A stretch of DNA of 15,820 nucleotides, taken from assembly GCA_002284615.2 (NCBI GenBank), contig MU069932.1, positions 108,857 through 124,676 of the forward strand. Direction: 5' to 3'. Position numbers and translations under genes: made by a program. Position 1 is the first letter of the stretch; the number at the start of each line of letters is the position of its first letter. The DNA comes from Dunaliella salina (Eukaryota; Chlorophyta; Chlorophyceae; Chlamydomonadales; Dunaliellaceae). Of the stretch, positions 7,608 to 15,820 are shown piece after piece. The notes beneath the pieces are model-generated. The model was not told where the DNA came from, ran no database searches, and saw nothing but the letters and a program-made list of their open reading frames with translations.

Positions 7608-8246
7608 TCATCTGTCCAGGAAGCTTTGATTATGCCAACCTTCTGAATGCGCAGAATGAAAGCTTGTTGAATGGGAATATAATGGTCTCAGGACGGAGCT
7701 GTAGGCCATTAGTGGGCAATCTGAGGCCACAAGAGTAATCTGGACTCCTGCCTTAATCATGATTAAGTCATCACTGTTGGGCAGTTTTAACCATGAATAA
7801 GTGGTAACTGTTATTGTTGTAGAAATTTGAAGAGATTTGTCGTGGTTAAACAGAGAGTGAGAAAGAGCATAACCTGCTGCATGGGCCAGTGGAACTCCTC
7901 TATGCTCCCTACCCAAAACCACCCAAAAAACACTGACAACTTGTTGCAATCTGAAACATTTCGGGAAAGCATTACCTCCCTCCATGCGATGCTCATTGGC
8001 TTCCAAAATAGATTTGTAGAAGGACTTAGGTGCCAAATCAGTAGCCAAGGCTTCGTAAAGAGAAGAGGAAAAGTCTATGCCTGCCAAAATCCGTTGGGGG
8101 CATGCTTTGTTTCCAACCTGCACTAAATACTGCTAGCCTAAATGGGTAGCCAGAAACATAGGCGTAAAGGACTTTTCCGAATGCTGTAGCAAGGCATCTA
8201 CTTTGCATGTCCTATTATTTACAACATCCACCCTCCTGCATGCTCT
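7608..8246 (-). pseudogene. Unidentified broken reading frame, about 212 codons
   Basis: The minus frame is open from 8246 to the TGA at 7610-7608 except for one TAG at 8135-8133. After that stop it reads QYLVQVGNKACPQRILAGID and on through a region with several beta-like stretches (VVSVFWVVLG, STTITVTTYSWLKL) to SEGWHNQSFLDR. Before the stop it reads LLQHSEKSFTPMFLATHLG in the same register. Continuity across a single stop suggests a gene broken by one substitution rather than chance openness. There is no good ATG start. The composition, with a short segment ending VGNKxxPQ, faintly recalls major capsid proteins of polinton-like DNA viruses of algae, but I cannot confirm this and do not assign it. 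A plus-strand frame at 7827-8126 overlaps it and could be the real one. Confidence 0.35.
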
Positions 8247-8468
8247 CTAATCTGTGCAGGCGTGATCAGCGCACTGGGAAGCCATTATATGATCCACCTT
8301 TGGTATTGGGGCTTGGTAAGTGACCTCCTGAATTCCCTGGTGGTAGGATCTGTACGATGAAGCCTGATGCTGCTTCTGAAGTTTTTCAGGAAGTACCATT
8401 TTTTTCCGCCGGGTAGATTTGCTGGTCCTTGGTGGAGTTTGGCATTTGCCGCGTTGCATATGGTGCGT

Positions 8469-8520
8469 CATGCGAGATCACTGTCCTATACGTTTCACTG
8501 ACCTGGCAGCACACAGCACT
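8469..8520. repeat. Module B, copy 1
   Basis: A 52-base unit with the conserved core CACTGACCTGGCAGCACACAGCACT at its right end (described by position, 8496-8520). It is repeated at 10783-10834 and 11213-11264, each exactly 52 bases. Here it is joined directly to the end part of module A. Confidence 0.8.
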
Positions 8521-8522
8521 AT

Positions 8523-8625
8523 CCGCCAGTTCCATTAGAGCTAGATAAATATCCAGTCCATCCAACCAAACTACCAAATCCAGGATACTGCAGCAATCTT
8601 GCAATAGCAATAATATGACGTGACA
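8523..8625 (-). repeat. Module A (LTR-like), truncated copy
   Basis: It matches the last 100 or so bases of the LTR-like repeat at 10838-11208, including AGCTAGATAAA and the end AATAATATGACGTGACA. On the minus strand that end reads TGTCACGTCATATTATTG. The rest of the repeat is missing and module B sits at the break. It may be a solo, truncated LTR or part of a satellite made of A and B. Confidence 0.65.
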
Positions 8626-8764
8626 GGTGCCAGGATGGACTCAAACATTTGTCAGAGGCATGTGCAGGGGCCAGAAGGTTCTGTTGCACCAGCGTATCAT
8701 CACTTCCAATGTCTTATTAAAAAACCACAAATTGCCCTGGTCCTTGCCCATGGAAAGTGAAAAA

Positions 8765-9171
8765 GCGACCCAGGCAGGAAGAAGGTCCCAATAAATGTGC
8801 CTCAAACAGAACTTCACCTGCTTACTTCTTTCCTAATTAGCAAGGTAAGGGGGGGGGGGGTCAATGTCGATCTGGTGGGTCCCTGTCAGCGTGCAGCTCT
8901 GGGACACCAGGGTTATGATGGGTGTTGTTGCTTGTGATGCCATGTCTGAGTGAGTTAGATTTTTGCGCATATTACAGAATGGGCATGGAGCTTTTTGAGT
9001 CTGCAAAATGCAGATCTCTGCACAATCCCAAATGAATAGGCCTCCTACTTTCAAAAGTGGTCCGCTCTTGACCCAGGTTGCCTAATTAGAAACTGTTGCC
9101 AAAAGAAAATGATAATTAAGTCTGCCAGGCCAGCCTAAGCCACGTGGATGAAGGAGAGACTCCATGGAAAG
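8765..9171 (+). CDS. Weak candidate exons
   Basis: A frame is open from 8765 to the ideal donor CAAG|GTAAGG after 8844 (KVPINVPQTELHLLTSFLIS), probably entered at the AG at 8774 or nearby, ending in phase 0. A second short exon from 9129 (after CTGCCAG) to 9171 reads SLSHVDEGETPWK before GTGAGT, phase 0 to 0. This would lead in phase to the better exon at 9565. The acceptors are poor, and the donor of the first exon abuts a 12-base G run. No family is recognised. Confidence 0.22.
8849..8860. repeat. Poly-G run of 12
   Basis: Twelve consecutive G bases, a likely site of length variation or sequencing error. Confidence 0.9.
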
Positions 9172-9564
9172 TGAGTGAGCATGAGCCTCATGGAGAGCTT
9201 TTAAACCTTGACGCAGCTGGCCAGGAAGGAAGCCAGAAACAGACCTAGGTTACCCGATAAGCTCCCAAGCGCCTTGACTCTTCTGTTCTTGCACTCCTCC
9301 GCTGTACACCCGGCAACTCTTCCGCCCCAGGAAGCATCTTGAACATAAGGAGCATGTCTGGCGTTGATCACACTTGTGAATCTCTAGATTATATGGAAGC
9401 CTGTCATTCCTGAATGCCTGTTGTTCCTCAAACATCAACAGGCTCTAAGCCTGTTTCAAGTGCTGGCATGTTGGGCGATTGCGGCCTCCTGTACCTTTGT
9501 CATAGCACAGTAGCAAGCGCTCTTGCAGTTTCCTTTATATTTCACTCTAATGGTTCTAGCACAG

Positions 9565-10116
9565 GTATTAGTGGAGCTTGTGAATGAGAAACATAATGAG
9601 ACCATTGGCGTTCTTGAATGTTCAGGAATGGAGGATGCAGAAGTGCAAGACCGGCTCAGAAGCGCAGCAAGGGATGAAGGGCTCCTCTGGATCTCAGACT
9701 ATCTGACTGGTAAGCCAGCTCCAATTTGAATGTGTTGTAATATAGCTTTGCGAGGGGTCATCAAACTCATCCTTGCATATGTTGCTTGTGCTCTGTTACT
9801 GCGAATGGGAATGGGCGCATGGTGGTGGCAAATGGGGGAGATTCTGTGCGTGCAGGAGCAACCCTAGGGAAATTTATCAGGTTTGCTCTTCTTTTTTGGA
9901 TAGCAGTGTCTAATTCAGGCCTGAGGGTCTTTTGGTGAGACCCTTGCTTGCTTGGTGTAACTGAGTATATTCTGGCTTCAATCACCTTTTCCTATGGTCA
10001 CAGCTCTCAAGTGGATTCTTCCTGCAATGGTGAATGCCTGGTGCTGCTGCCTCTGCGGCTGCTTAGATGACAGGCTACAATTTCAGGAGAAATTGGCCAA
10101 CGGAGAAGCTTACAAG
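9565..10116 (+). CDS. Two-exon candidate gene segment, product unidentified
   Basis: Exon 9565-9709 follows GGTTCTAGCACAG and ends at CTGACTG|GTAAGC (phase 0 to 1). Exon 10004-10116 follows CCTATGGTCACAG and ends at TACAAG|GTGAGG (phase 1 to 0). The phases match across the 294-base intron and both donors are near consensus. Exon one reads as a charged soluble segment (VELVNEKHNETIGVLE, then MEDAEVQDRLRSAARDEGLLW). Exon two has a hydrophobic, cysteine-rich stretch (ILPAMVNAWCCCLCGC) followed by DDRLQFQEKLANGEAYK. The cysteines could be a palmitoylated or membrane-apposed patch; that is inference. I do not recognise the family. These are among the best-supported exons in the window. They may belong to the same gene as the exons upstream or to a separate one. 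Confidence 0.45.
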
Positions 10117-10310
10117 GTGAGGGCTGAAAAAATTTTCTGGGTCGAATACTGTGCTATTTTCAAGGCTCTTGGAAACATTTCATGACCTGAAGAGGCCAAA
10201 AATCTGCATTATATGTCTTCTTCTAACATTGGATCAACTTGCTGGAAGGCATGCGGTCTCCCGGCATATGACCGCGTACAAAAAGCAAATCTTTTTTGCA
10301 AATTTTGCAG

Positions 10311-10444
10311 CCTCAGGGCCACATTTTTCCATGCACATGCACTGCAAGTCTGGTGGAAAAATCTCATTGGCTCTCCTTAAAGGGGGATGCAGCACTGCTT
10401 CCCAAAAAAGCTGCATCTCCAGACCAGTGCATCCAACATGTATA
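10311..10444 (+). CDS. Possible further or terminal exon
   Basis: A strong acceptor (CTTTTTTGCAAATTTTGCAG, ending 10310) is followed by 44 codons open in phase 0, which fits the exit phase of the exon ending at 10116. It reads PQGHIFPCTCTASLVEKSHW and ends at a TAA at 10442-10444, so it could be terminal. An alternative donor CAT|GTATAA lies just before the stop. Other frames are also open here, so the reading frame is not certain. Confidence 0.25.
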
Positions 10445-10782
10445 ACCGTGATGAGCTGCAAGAACGCCTTCTCTTAGGTTGACACATCGGAGATTGGGCG
10501 CCCCAAGCGCATGTGCTTTGAGGGTCATAAGCACCATTACAGGCCCCATCACAGGGACCCTTTTTTGTTTGGATTCTCATCTTTGCACTCTTGATCAGAG
10601 GGTCCTAACTTGGCCGTTTTGGGAGGTTGTGTAACAGGAAACTTTTCTGATCCCCCCTGGCTGCCCCATTTTCATTTTTTTGGGCAGCACTCTCCTATGA
10701 TTAGAAAAACACGACTCTAGCTGTTTGAGTTCTTATTGATTCAAGGTTTTTGACCAGGTAAAAAATCATCTAAGCCATCCGT
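10445..10782. other. No supported gene
   Basis: Short open frames on both strands overlap with no motif, repeat or splice support. Nothing recognised. Confidence 0.4.
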
Positions 10783-10834
10783 CATGCGTGATCACTGTCT
10801 GGTACATCTCACTGACCTGGCAGCACACAGCACT
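10783..10834. repeat. Module B, copy 2
   Basis: This 52-base copy is nearly identical to 11213-11264. It lies just left of the complete module A. Confidence 0.8.
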
Positions 10835-10837
10835 TTA

Positions 10838-11208
10838 TGTGGTTAAGTTCCAGAGCTAGGTAACTCTAACGCAAAGGACAGAACCGCTGCTTTTAGCAAG
10901 CCCCAGGGGAAGTGATTCTGTGTTGGTTCAGCTGCTCTCCCCATCAGAAGCAGCACACAAAGGATTCCTTACACCTAAATCATGCTCCCTATGGTTGCTT
11001 GGCTACCTTGCCCCGCTCTCCCCGGAGCTCAGACAGCTCTACTCAACCATCGGTCGTGCTTTACATGTACGTTTAGGGATAACCGTACATTCTTAATATC
11101 TGGCTCTGCCAGTTTCTCTCGAGCTAGATAAACACCCAGTCCAACTGACCAAGCTACCCAATCCATGACACTGCAGCAATCTAGCAAAAACAATAATATG
11201 ACGTGACA
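10838..11208 (-). repeat. LTR-like repeat (module A), 3' copy
   Basis: About 370 bases, closely similar over almost the whole length to 13840-14217, with a roughly 20-base gap where the other copy has extra sequence near 14070. On the minus strand it begins TGTCACGTCA and ends AACTTAACCACA, so it has the TG...CA ends of an LTR; many plant Ty3/gypsy LTRs begin TGTCAC. With the other copy it encloses the Gag-protease remains, in the right order for a 3' LTR. Against this, no purine tract lies before it, and module B flanks it on both sides, as in a tandem array. Confidence 0.55.
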
Positions 11209-11212
11209 GCTG

Positions 11213-11264
11213 CATGCGTGATCACTGTCTGGTACATTTCACTGACCTGGCAGCACGCAGCACT
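11213..11264. repeat. Module B, copy 3
   Basis: A 52-base copy separated from the end of module A by four bases, so the local order is B-A-B. Confidence 0.8.
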
Positions 11265-11464
11265 ACCCTCCGGGATTTGATCACACATCCGGACTCCCCC
11301 AATATGGAGCATATTTCACACATTTCCAGACGCCAAAAAAAGCACAACACATCTCACTCATAGCTCATTTCTAGCATTCATAGCTGCTTGCTTCCCATAT
11401 CACTGCTTAGCTGGCTCCAGACCACAAATTTTTCCAGGTTGTGCGCCTCCAAAAGTGAATTAAG

Positions 11465-11868
11465 TTGCCAATCAAAGTGAGGAAAAATCAGCGTAATTTT
11501 AGCTAGTAGATTTTCAAATTTAATCAAGTAGTCGGCGCCAATAATCACCTGCATGAGACAGAACTTCAAGGAGAGGCAGAAGCGACTTCACGAAAGGGCC
11601 AGTGAGGTTCATTTTCACTCTTTTCTTGTAAGTCAGCAGCACAACATCAGCCAAACAGTTGCTGCAGTTCAGAGCAGACGAAGCAAAAGCTTAACCTGCT
11701 CAGCCTCATCTCCTCAATTTGTAGTCACTCTGCCGGCTTAAACAGACTCAAAAGAAGGTTAAAGCAGTTTAGATGTGCTGCACTGGTTATGCTATGTTGG
11801 ATCATGAAAAATGCTCGTGCGTTCCAGCAAAGATACAGCAGCCTTGGTGTTCATCTTGATTGTAAGCA
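11465..11868 (-). pseudogene. Retropepsin (protease) remnant
   Basis: The clearest part is QVIIGADYLIKFENLLAKI (about 11552-11496), matching the hydrophobic-hydrophobic-G-x-D-(F/Y/W)-L block near the end of retroviral-type aspartic proteases. About 90 codons upstream, in another frame, MLTIKMNTKAAVSLLERTSIF fits the strand leading into the catalytic D-(T/S)-G, but here the motif reads ERT, so the catalytic Asp and Gly are lost. Between them a third frame gives KKRVKMNLTGPFVKSLLPLL. Spacing suits the family. Frame changes mean no intact enzyme is encoded. It lies downstream of Gag, as expected for a Gag-protease element. Confidence 0.5.
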
Positions 11869-12154
11869 TGCTGTCAGGCTGCACTTGCAATAGGTGCAGC
11901 AGCTCTATTTTTTCAAGTGCTCTTAGAGGTACCTCCAAGGTAGTGGGTGCTGATGCACATGTGTTTGTCGTGCTGGGGGATGCGTTGCACTCTGCACTAT
12001 CTTGAATGGAAGCAGAAAATGGCACAGCTGTTGTTGCATATTTTGTAGGTGGCACACGCATAGTTGAGCACGAGCCTAGTGCTTGGTGCAGCTCATTGTT
12101 AGCAGAAAAAAAATAATGGGTTGTCCAGCATGGTAGCGTTCACCTGAAAAGCGT

Positions 12155-13084
12155 TCACCTGTGGAGTTGCAAACTCTGCTTAGGTGGCGGGTGAGGGCTT
12201 CTCTCAAAGTTGGGCCCATAGCACAGCACATTGCGTGAGTGAATCCTTCCACACTCTTGGCACATTCTGCATTTCCTGCAAAGACGAGAGCTTTGAAATC
12301 CAGCACCGAGCTGCTCATGTTGACACATATCACCCCCCAGCTGCGAGCTGCTGGGCATGTGATGGTGTTGGTGCATCTTCATTCTGTGGAGAGCCTCTTT
12401 GTAAGCAAGCAGAGCTGCTTTAAGCATTGTCAATTCCTCTGTCAAACTCTCCACTTTATCTTCCAGTGTCTCTTTGGTCAGCAATGCTGCTGGTGATTGA
12501 GCAGGCTTATGTGCAGGCTGCTGATTTCTAGTGCATGTAATTGACTGTACTTCATGGCAAGCAGGATGGACTCTTGCAGCAAAGCTCTGCCATGCATTAG
12601 GTCTGATTTGATCATCCCAGCCAGGTCAGGAGCATTCTTTTCCACAGCCACAATGAACCGCCTCACGTTTCCTGTTCCTTAATGTTTGCTTCCTTGGCCA
12701 GCTGCTGGAATGTCAGTGCGAATGCAGCCACGTGCTCTCCTTGCTCCAATTCCATACTGTAAAACTGCTTCTCTTTGTTACCTGAGATGTGCTCAAGCTC
12801 TGCAGAAAAGGCTTTCAGTGTCAGAAACAGCAGCGTATCTTCTTCCTTAGACTGGGCAGCTTCGGCAATGATGGATTGCTTCTGTTCTCGGAACCACAAA
12901 CATGCATATGACTGGAAGGAAAGCATGCATAACTTATCACTTGAAACAGCTGTGCTGCACTGAGATTCATGGTGCGTTTAATGCAGAAGTACCAGGCAGA
13001 CAAATCATGCAGGAATGCGTCCCGGTCATCTGTGTTTGGATTGCCTCTGAACTGTGGAAGCATGGTGAAGTTAACAGAAAGCAT
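12155..13084 (-). pseudogene. LTR-retrotransposon Gag, frameshifted
   Basis: Four overlapping minus-strand frames give successive parts of one Gag. From 13084: MLPQFRGNPNTDDRDAFLHD, the usual start of a retrotransposon Gag capsid domain (F-x-G-x...D...FL), through AAQLFQVISYA. From about 12910: LWFREQKQ, and later HVAAFALTFQQLAKEANI, matching the A..WF and F..L blocks of the retrotrans_gag family. From 12664: RRFIVAVEKNAPDLAGMI. From 12484: a leucine-rich coiled coil (LEDKVESLTEELTMLKAALL) and a zinc-knuckle-like CQECGRIHSRNVLC, spaced C-x2-C-x3-H-x5-C rather than the usual C-x2-C-x4-H-x4-C. Gag packages element RNA into particles. At least three frameshifts break it. Confidence 0.6.
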
Positions 13085-13839
13085 ATCTCTTGTGGGCTCT
13101 AGGACACATTTATCTAATTTCTAAAACATCGTAGTCTCATAATTCTGGGGAGGGCAAGTAGCAGCAACCAACTTCGGGTCAACTATACAACAACCAAACT
13201 GCAGGACTCGTTGTGCATGCCACGTGGGTTGATAACAGGGATGCATTGCAGGCACGATTCACGAATAGGCCCAGGGATAACTTATTTTATGTTAGACAGG
13301 CAGCTTGGGCCTTGCCTTCATTGATCCCAGAGGCAGCTAAGGCCTCCCGCACCATTAATTGTTCTCACCCCCCAGGCAGCTAAGGGCCTCCCGCACCATT
13401 GATTTCATCTCCACAGGCAAGTGTGATGGAGATGAGATGTACATGTGATGGATGTGATGTGTACGCAATACAATGTGCTTGCACAGCAAAGGATGCTTGC
13501 ATGACACGAAGGCCGATTCAAACAGTGGGGCATGTGTTCTGAAAGGCATTCCTGAGCCTATTCTGTGGCAACACTGGGCCTTGAATCTCTCACTCTTAGG
13601 CATTACTGGACTCGATGGCTACTGGGCCTTGCTTCTGGCTATGGCAACACTGGGCTATCATTTCCATTGGCATACTGACCTTCAGACTGAGCAAGGCCTT
13701 ACTGAAGCTCCACAATCTCGTCCATCATCGAGTGCCAACTCCGAAATGTCTTCCATTCCCATACGCATGCTACATTACGCAAGGTTCCATACAGCCGGTT
13801 AGAGTGAGTCATTGAGAAATAGGTGGCTTAAGCCTTAAG
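13085..13839. other. Leader region of LTR element, no coding signal
   Basis: This lies between the 5' LTR-like repeat and Gag on the minus strand and would be its untranslated leader. It contains a split duplication (13331-13356 and 13374-13400), a GATG/TGTG-rich patch (13421-13464) and recurring ACTGGGC words (13573-13655). The 109-codon plus frame at 13473-13802 rests on this repetition and has no recognised motif. Confidence 0.4.
13331..13400. repeat. Short split duplication
   Basis: AGGCAGCTAAGGCCTCCCGC plus ACCATT (13331-13356) is repeated at 13374-13400 with one extra G. The copies are separated by 17 bases. Confidence 0.85.
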
Positions 13840-14217
13840 TTAAGGTCCAGGGGCCAGGTAAGTCTAGCGCAAAGGACGGAACCGCTGTTTCCAGCAAGCC
13901 TCAGGGGAAGTGATTCTGTGATGGTTCAGCTGCTCTCCCCATCAGAAGCAGCACACAGAGGATTCCTTACACCTAAATCACACTCCCTATGGTTGCTTGG
14001 CTGCCTGCCCCGCTCTCCCGGGAGCTCAGACAGCTCTACTCAGCCATCGGTCGTTCTTTACATGTAGGAGTACGTCCAATATCAATTGAGGATAAGCGAA
14101 CATTCTTAATAACTGGCTTTGCCAGTTCCTCTAGAGCTAGATCAAACACCCAGTCCAACTGATCCACTCCAGGCCTAGGAGGATACTGCGGCAATTTAGC
14201 AATAACAATAATATGAC
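13840..14217 (-). repeat. LTR-like repeat (module A), 5' copy
   Basis: This is the partner of 10838-11208. Long shared blocks include GGGGAAGTGATTCTGTG, TTCAGCTGCTCTCCCCATCA and AACACCCAGTCCAACTGA. It carries about 20 extra bases near 14070 and has lost the exact TGTCACG end (reads ATATGACAAGG on the plus strand). Module B is absent here. The minus frame at 14036-14224 (62 codons) is probably chance. Confidence 0.55.
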
Positions 14218-14328
14218 AAGGCACATCAGCATCAATCGATCCAACAAAAAAAGCGTAAAATGTTGTGAGAAAATCGGCCCGGTGAGCTTGGATGCTCTAA
14301 AAGGGGAAAAGTGGCAATTTAGCCAAAA

Positions 14329-14631
14329 ATGGGAACTTCCCAACCAATTCTACTTCGTCAAATTCAGCCTCAGGTGTGTAGCAGTGATATAGCAGACACC
14401 TTCGCAAAGGAAATGGTGTCAATTGGTGGTCTGGCTGGGTCAGGGTTGGCGAGAACATCTGGTAGGCTAGGTGGATCTGTAAGCCCTCACCTCTGTTTCC
14501 ATTCGAGGAATACTACCCAGGAGCTTTTTCACATTTTCTTTGATTGTAACACCTTTTCTACTGTATTTGGGTCTAAATTTAAGGATAGGATCGAAATTCT
14601 GAGGTTTGACCGGCTTCCAGCCAAACTTTGA
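14329..14631 (+). pseudogene. Possible LINE zinc-finger remnant
   Basis: A 100-codon plus frame, preceded by an in-frame stop, carries SPHLCFHSRNTTQELFHIFF and DCNTFSTVF (residues 52-80). ELFHIFFDC closely follows the E-T-x-x-H-L-F-x-x-C end of the zinc-binding motif found after the reverse transcriptase of many LINEs, with His68 and Cys73 spaced H-x4-C. Only one cysteine (Cys56) remains of the preceding pair. A shorter piece upstream (SSDIADTFAKEM) could be the end of an RNase H. It is in the opposite orientation to the large LINE and not similar enough to be the same family. Chance remains possible. Confidence 0.3.
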
Positions 14632-15820
14632 CCTTGCATAGATCACCACAGAACCCTGAAAAGTGGTGCTAACGAAAGTCTTTCTAGGGCACTATGTTTC
14701 ATTTTAGTACCTGGGTTATGTGCAAAGCTCTTGCAGTTGAAAGTTGCACACATGAGATAAGACCCTCTGACATTTGATTGAAGGCAGAAAATTCCCACAG
14801 GGGGCTATCTGGCCAGACATGTTCTTTCTTGTGTTTCTCTCTTGAATCTGACCATGCCATCCATTGTTTTAAACAATCACGTTTAACAAAAAATGACAAG
14901 AATCGGAGGACCCCAGATCACTCCCCTGGCCACAGATCACCCAAAAACAGCCCACAGCTCCACCCTGGGTCCAATTTTCACTCCCAATTTATCAATAACT
15001 ATTGTATAATGTAATAATATCCTGCATATTCAAAAGGGAAATGGCTGAATTTCTGTACCTCACCAACCACTGGGTCTCTTTACTCCATTTTTTGCAATAA
15101 TATTCTATCTCGTTACAAGGACTCCAGATCACTAAATATCACCCAATTTGGTGTTGTGGGTGATCTGGGATGGATCTACAGAAATGAATCAATCTTGAAG
15201 CTTGCCAGGTGGGGGAAGCCTATGCAGGGAGTCAGGCCAGCCAAGCAGGTTTGAGTTAATGCCCCACTTGAGCCAGCTTATTCTGAGTATGCCGAACCCT
15301 CAACTTCACCTTCTTGAACAATCTCTGCACACTCAGTTTGTGTCGGAGGGGGCCCCAGGGTGGGAAGCCAGATATCAGGCAAAATCCCTGCCAAAATGGA
15401 GTCCTCAGGAAGTCGTCCCCCAGCTTGCCTGACCAGAAGCGATGGCTGGACATTCCATCAGGAGCACATCCTGAAGGGTCTGGGAGGCAGGGGCGGAGGT
15501 TCAGAATCCAGATGAGGTTCCATAAAAGTTTCGAGTGCTCTGTGAGTGTAGAAGTGCATCTACCTGGTTTTCAAAGAGTGGAGGGCTGGAAATGAAAAGG
15601 AGATGGCGTTTGAAATGCCATGCCAGCTGGCGCTTTGATTGCGCATCAGGGACACACATACCCATTCCTGGGCCCCCAAACCTGGCAGGACATGCCTGGG
15701 AGACATGCTGGATGAGTCCTCATACTCAGGTTGGGGCCAATCACAGTGCTTGCCTGATTTCCCTGTTTGCACCACTTTTGCCTAGCAAACCCAAAAAGAT
15801 TGCAAAGCAAGGGCTAACGC
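14632..15820. other. No supported gene; diverged repeat and small inverted repeats
   Basis: At 14703-14771 lies the partner of the diverged repeat at 2995-3062. The motif CAGATCAC recurs (14914-14921, 14931-14938, 15125-15132), and CCAGATCAC at 15124-15132 can pair with GTGATCTGG at 15160-15168. The open frames at 15202-15595 (plus) and 15560-15775 (minus) have no recognised motif or splice support. Confidence 0.4.

Larger units (their letters stand above)
10838..14217 (-). mobile_element. Decayed Ty3/gypsy-type Gag-protease LTR element
   Basis: Minus-strand order: 5' LTR-like repeat (14217-13840), about 750 bases of untranslated lead, Gag in shifted frames (13084-12155), protease remains (about 11868-11465), 3' LTR-like repeat (11208-10838). 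The internal part is only about 2.6 kb and shows no reverse transcriptase, RNase H or integrase, so it resembles the Gag-only or Gag-protease non-autonomous elements known from plants, or a copy with a large internal deletion. Several frameshifts and stops, and clear divergence between the two repeats, make it old. No primer-binding site, polypurine tract or target-site duplication could be confirmed. Confidence 0.5.

Noticed and set aside
7095..7629. Several overlapping long frames on both strands
   Set aside because: The region is low in stop codons in nearly every frame, so length alone is not evidence. Only the frame with splice support was kept, at modest confidence.
11200..11260. Polypurine tract and primer-binding site expected beside the LTR-like repeats
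   Set aside because: Neither was found next to 11208 or 13840, so these features are not annotated and the LTR interpretation is kept tentative.
13473..13802. 109-codon plus-strand frame
   Set aside because: It arises from repeated ACTGGGC words in the leader of the LTR element, with no domain or splice support.
1..15820. tRNA, rRNA, CRISPR array, bacterial promoters or terminators
   Set aside because: No cloverleaf with a T-loop motif, no conserved rRNA block, no regular repeat-spacer array and no operon structure were seen.

Overview
This is a gene-poor, transposon-rich piece of a eukaryotic nuclear genome. Genes are in pieces behind GT-AG introns, non-LTR and LTR retrotransposon remains are present, and short repeats are common. 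No rRNA, tRNA, CRISPR array or bacterial operon structure was seen. The LINE pairs an RNase H with a C-terminal restriction-like endonuclease, an arrangement known from the Dualen/RandI clade first described in a green alga. An alga of the green lineage is therefore my best guess, and it is inference only. Five isolated N bases mark it as assembled genomic sequence.

Layout. 1-750: a short echo of the LINE 3' end and one possible exon. 1027-1381: a dense array of the hexamer CAAGTC and its complement GACTTG. 1619-4504: a chain of short plus-strand candidate exons with matching splice phases and no recognised family; a foldback element (4072-4248) and a 23-bp minisatellite (3619-3699) lie in its introns. 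5216-6859: a 5'-truncated LINE on the minus strand, bounded by a perfect 13-bp target-site duplication. 6887-7295: further plus-strand candidate exons. 7608-8246: an unidentified open minus-strand reading frame broken by one stop. 8469-8625: a partial copy of the repeat seen again at 10783-11264 and 13840-14217. 8765-10444: more plus-strand candidate exons, of which 9565-9709 and 10004-10116 are best. 10838-14217: a decayed Gag-protease element (Ty3/gypsy type, minus strand) between two diverged LTR-like repeats. 14329-14631: a possible scrap of another LINE zinc finger. 14632-15820: nothing recognised.

The simplest overall reading is one or more intron-rich host genes on the plus strand whose introns have collected retroelements on the minus strand. 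The transposon calls rest on motifs and repeat structure. The exon calls rest on splice consensus, open frame and phase only, were found by eye, and need transcript evidence.
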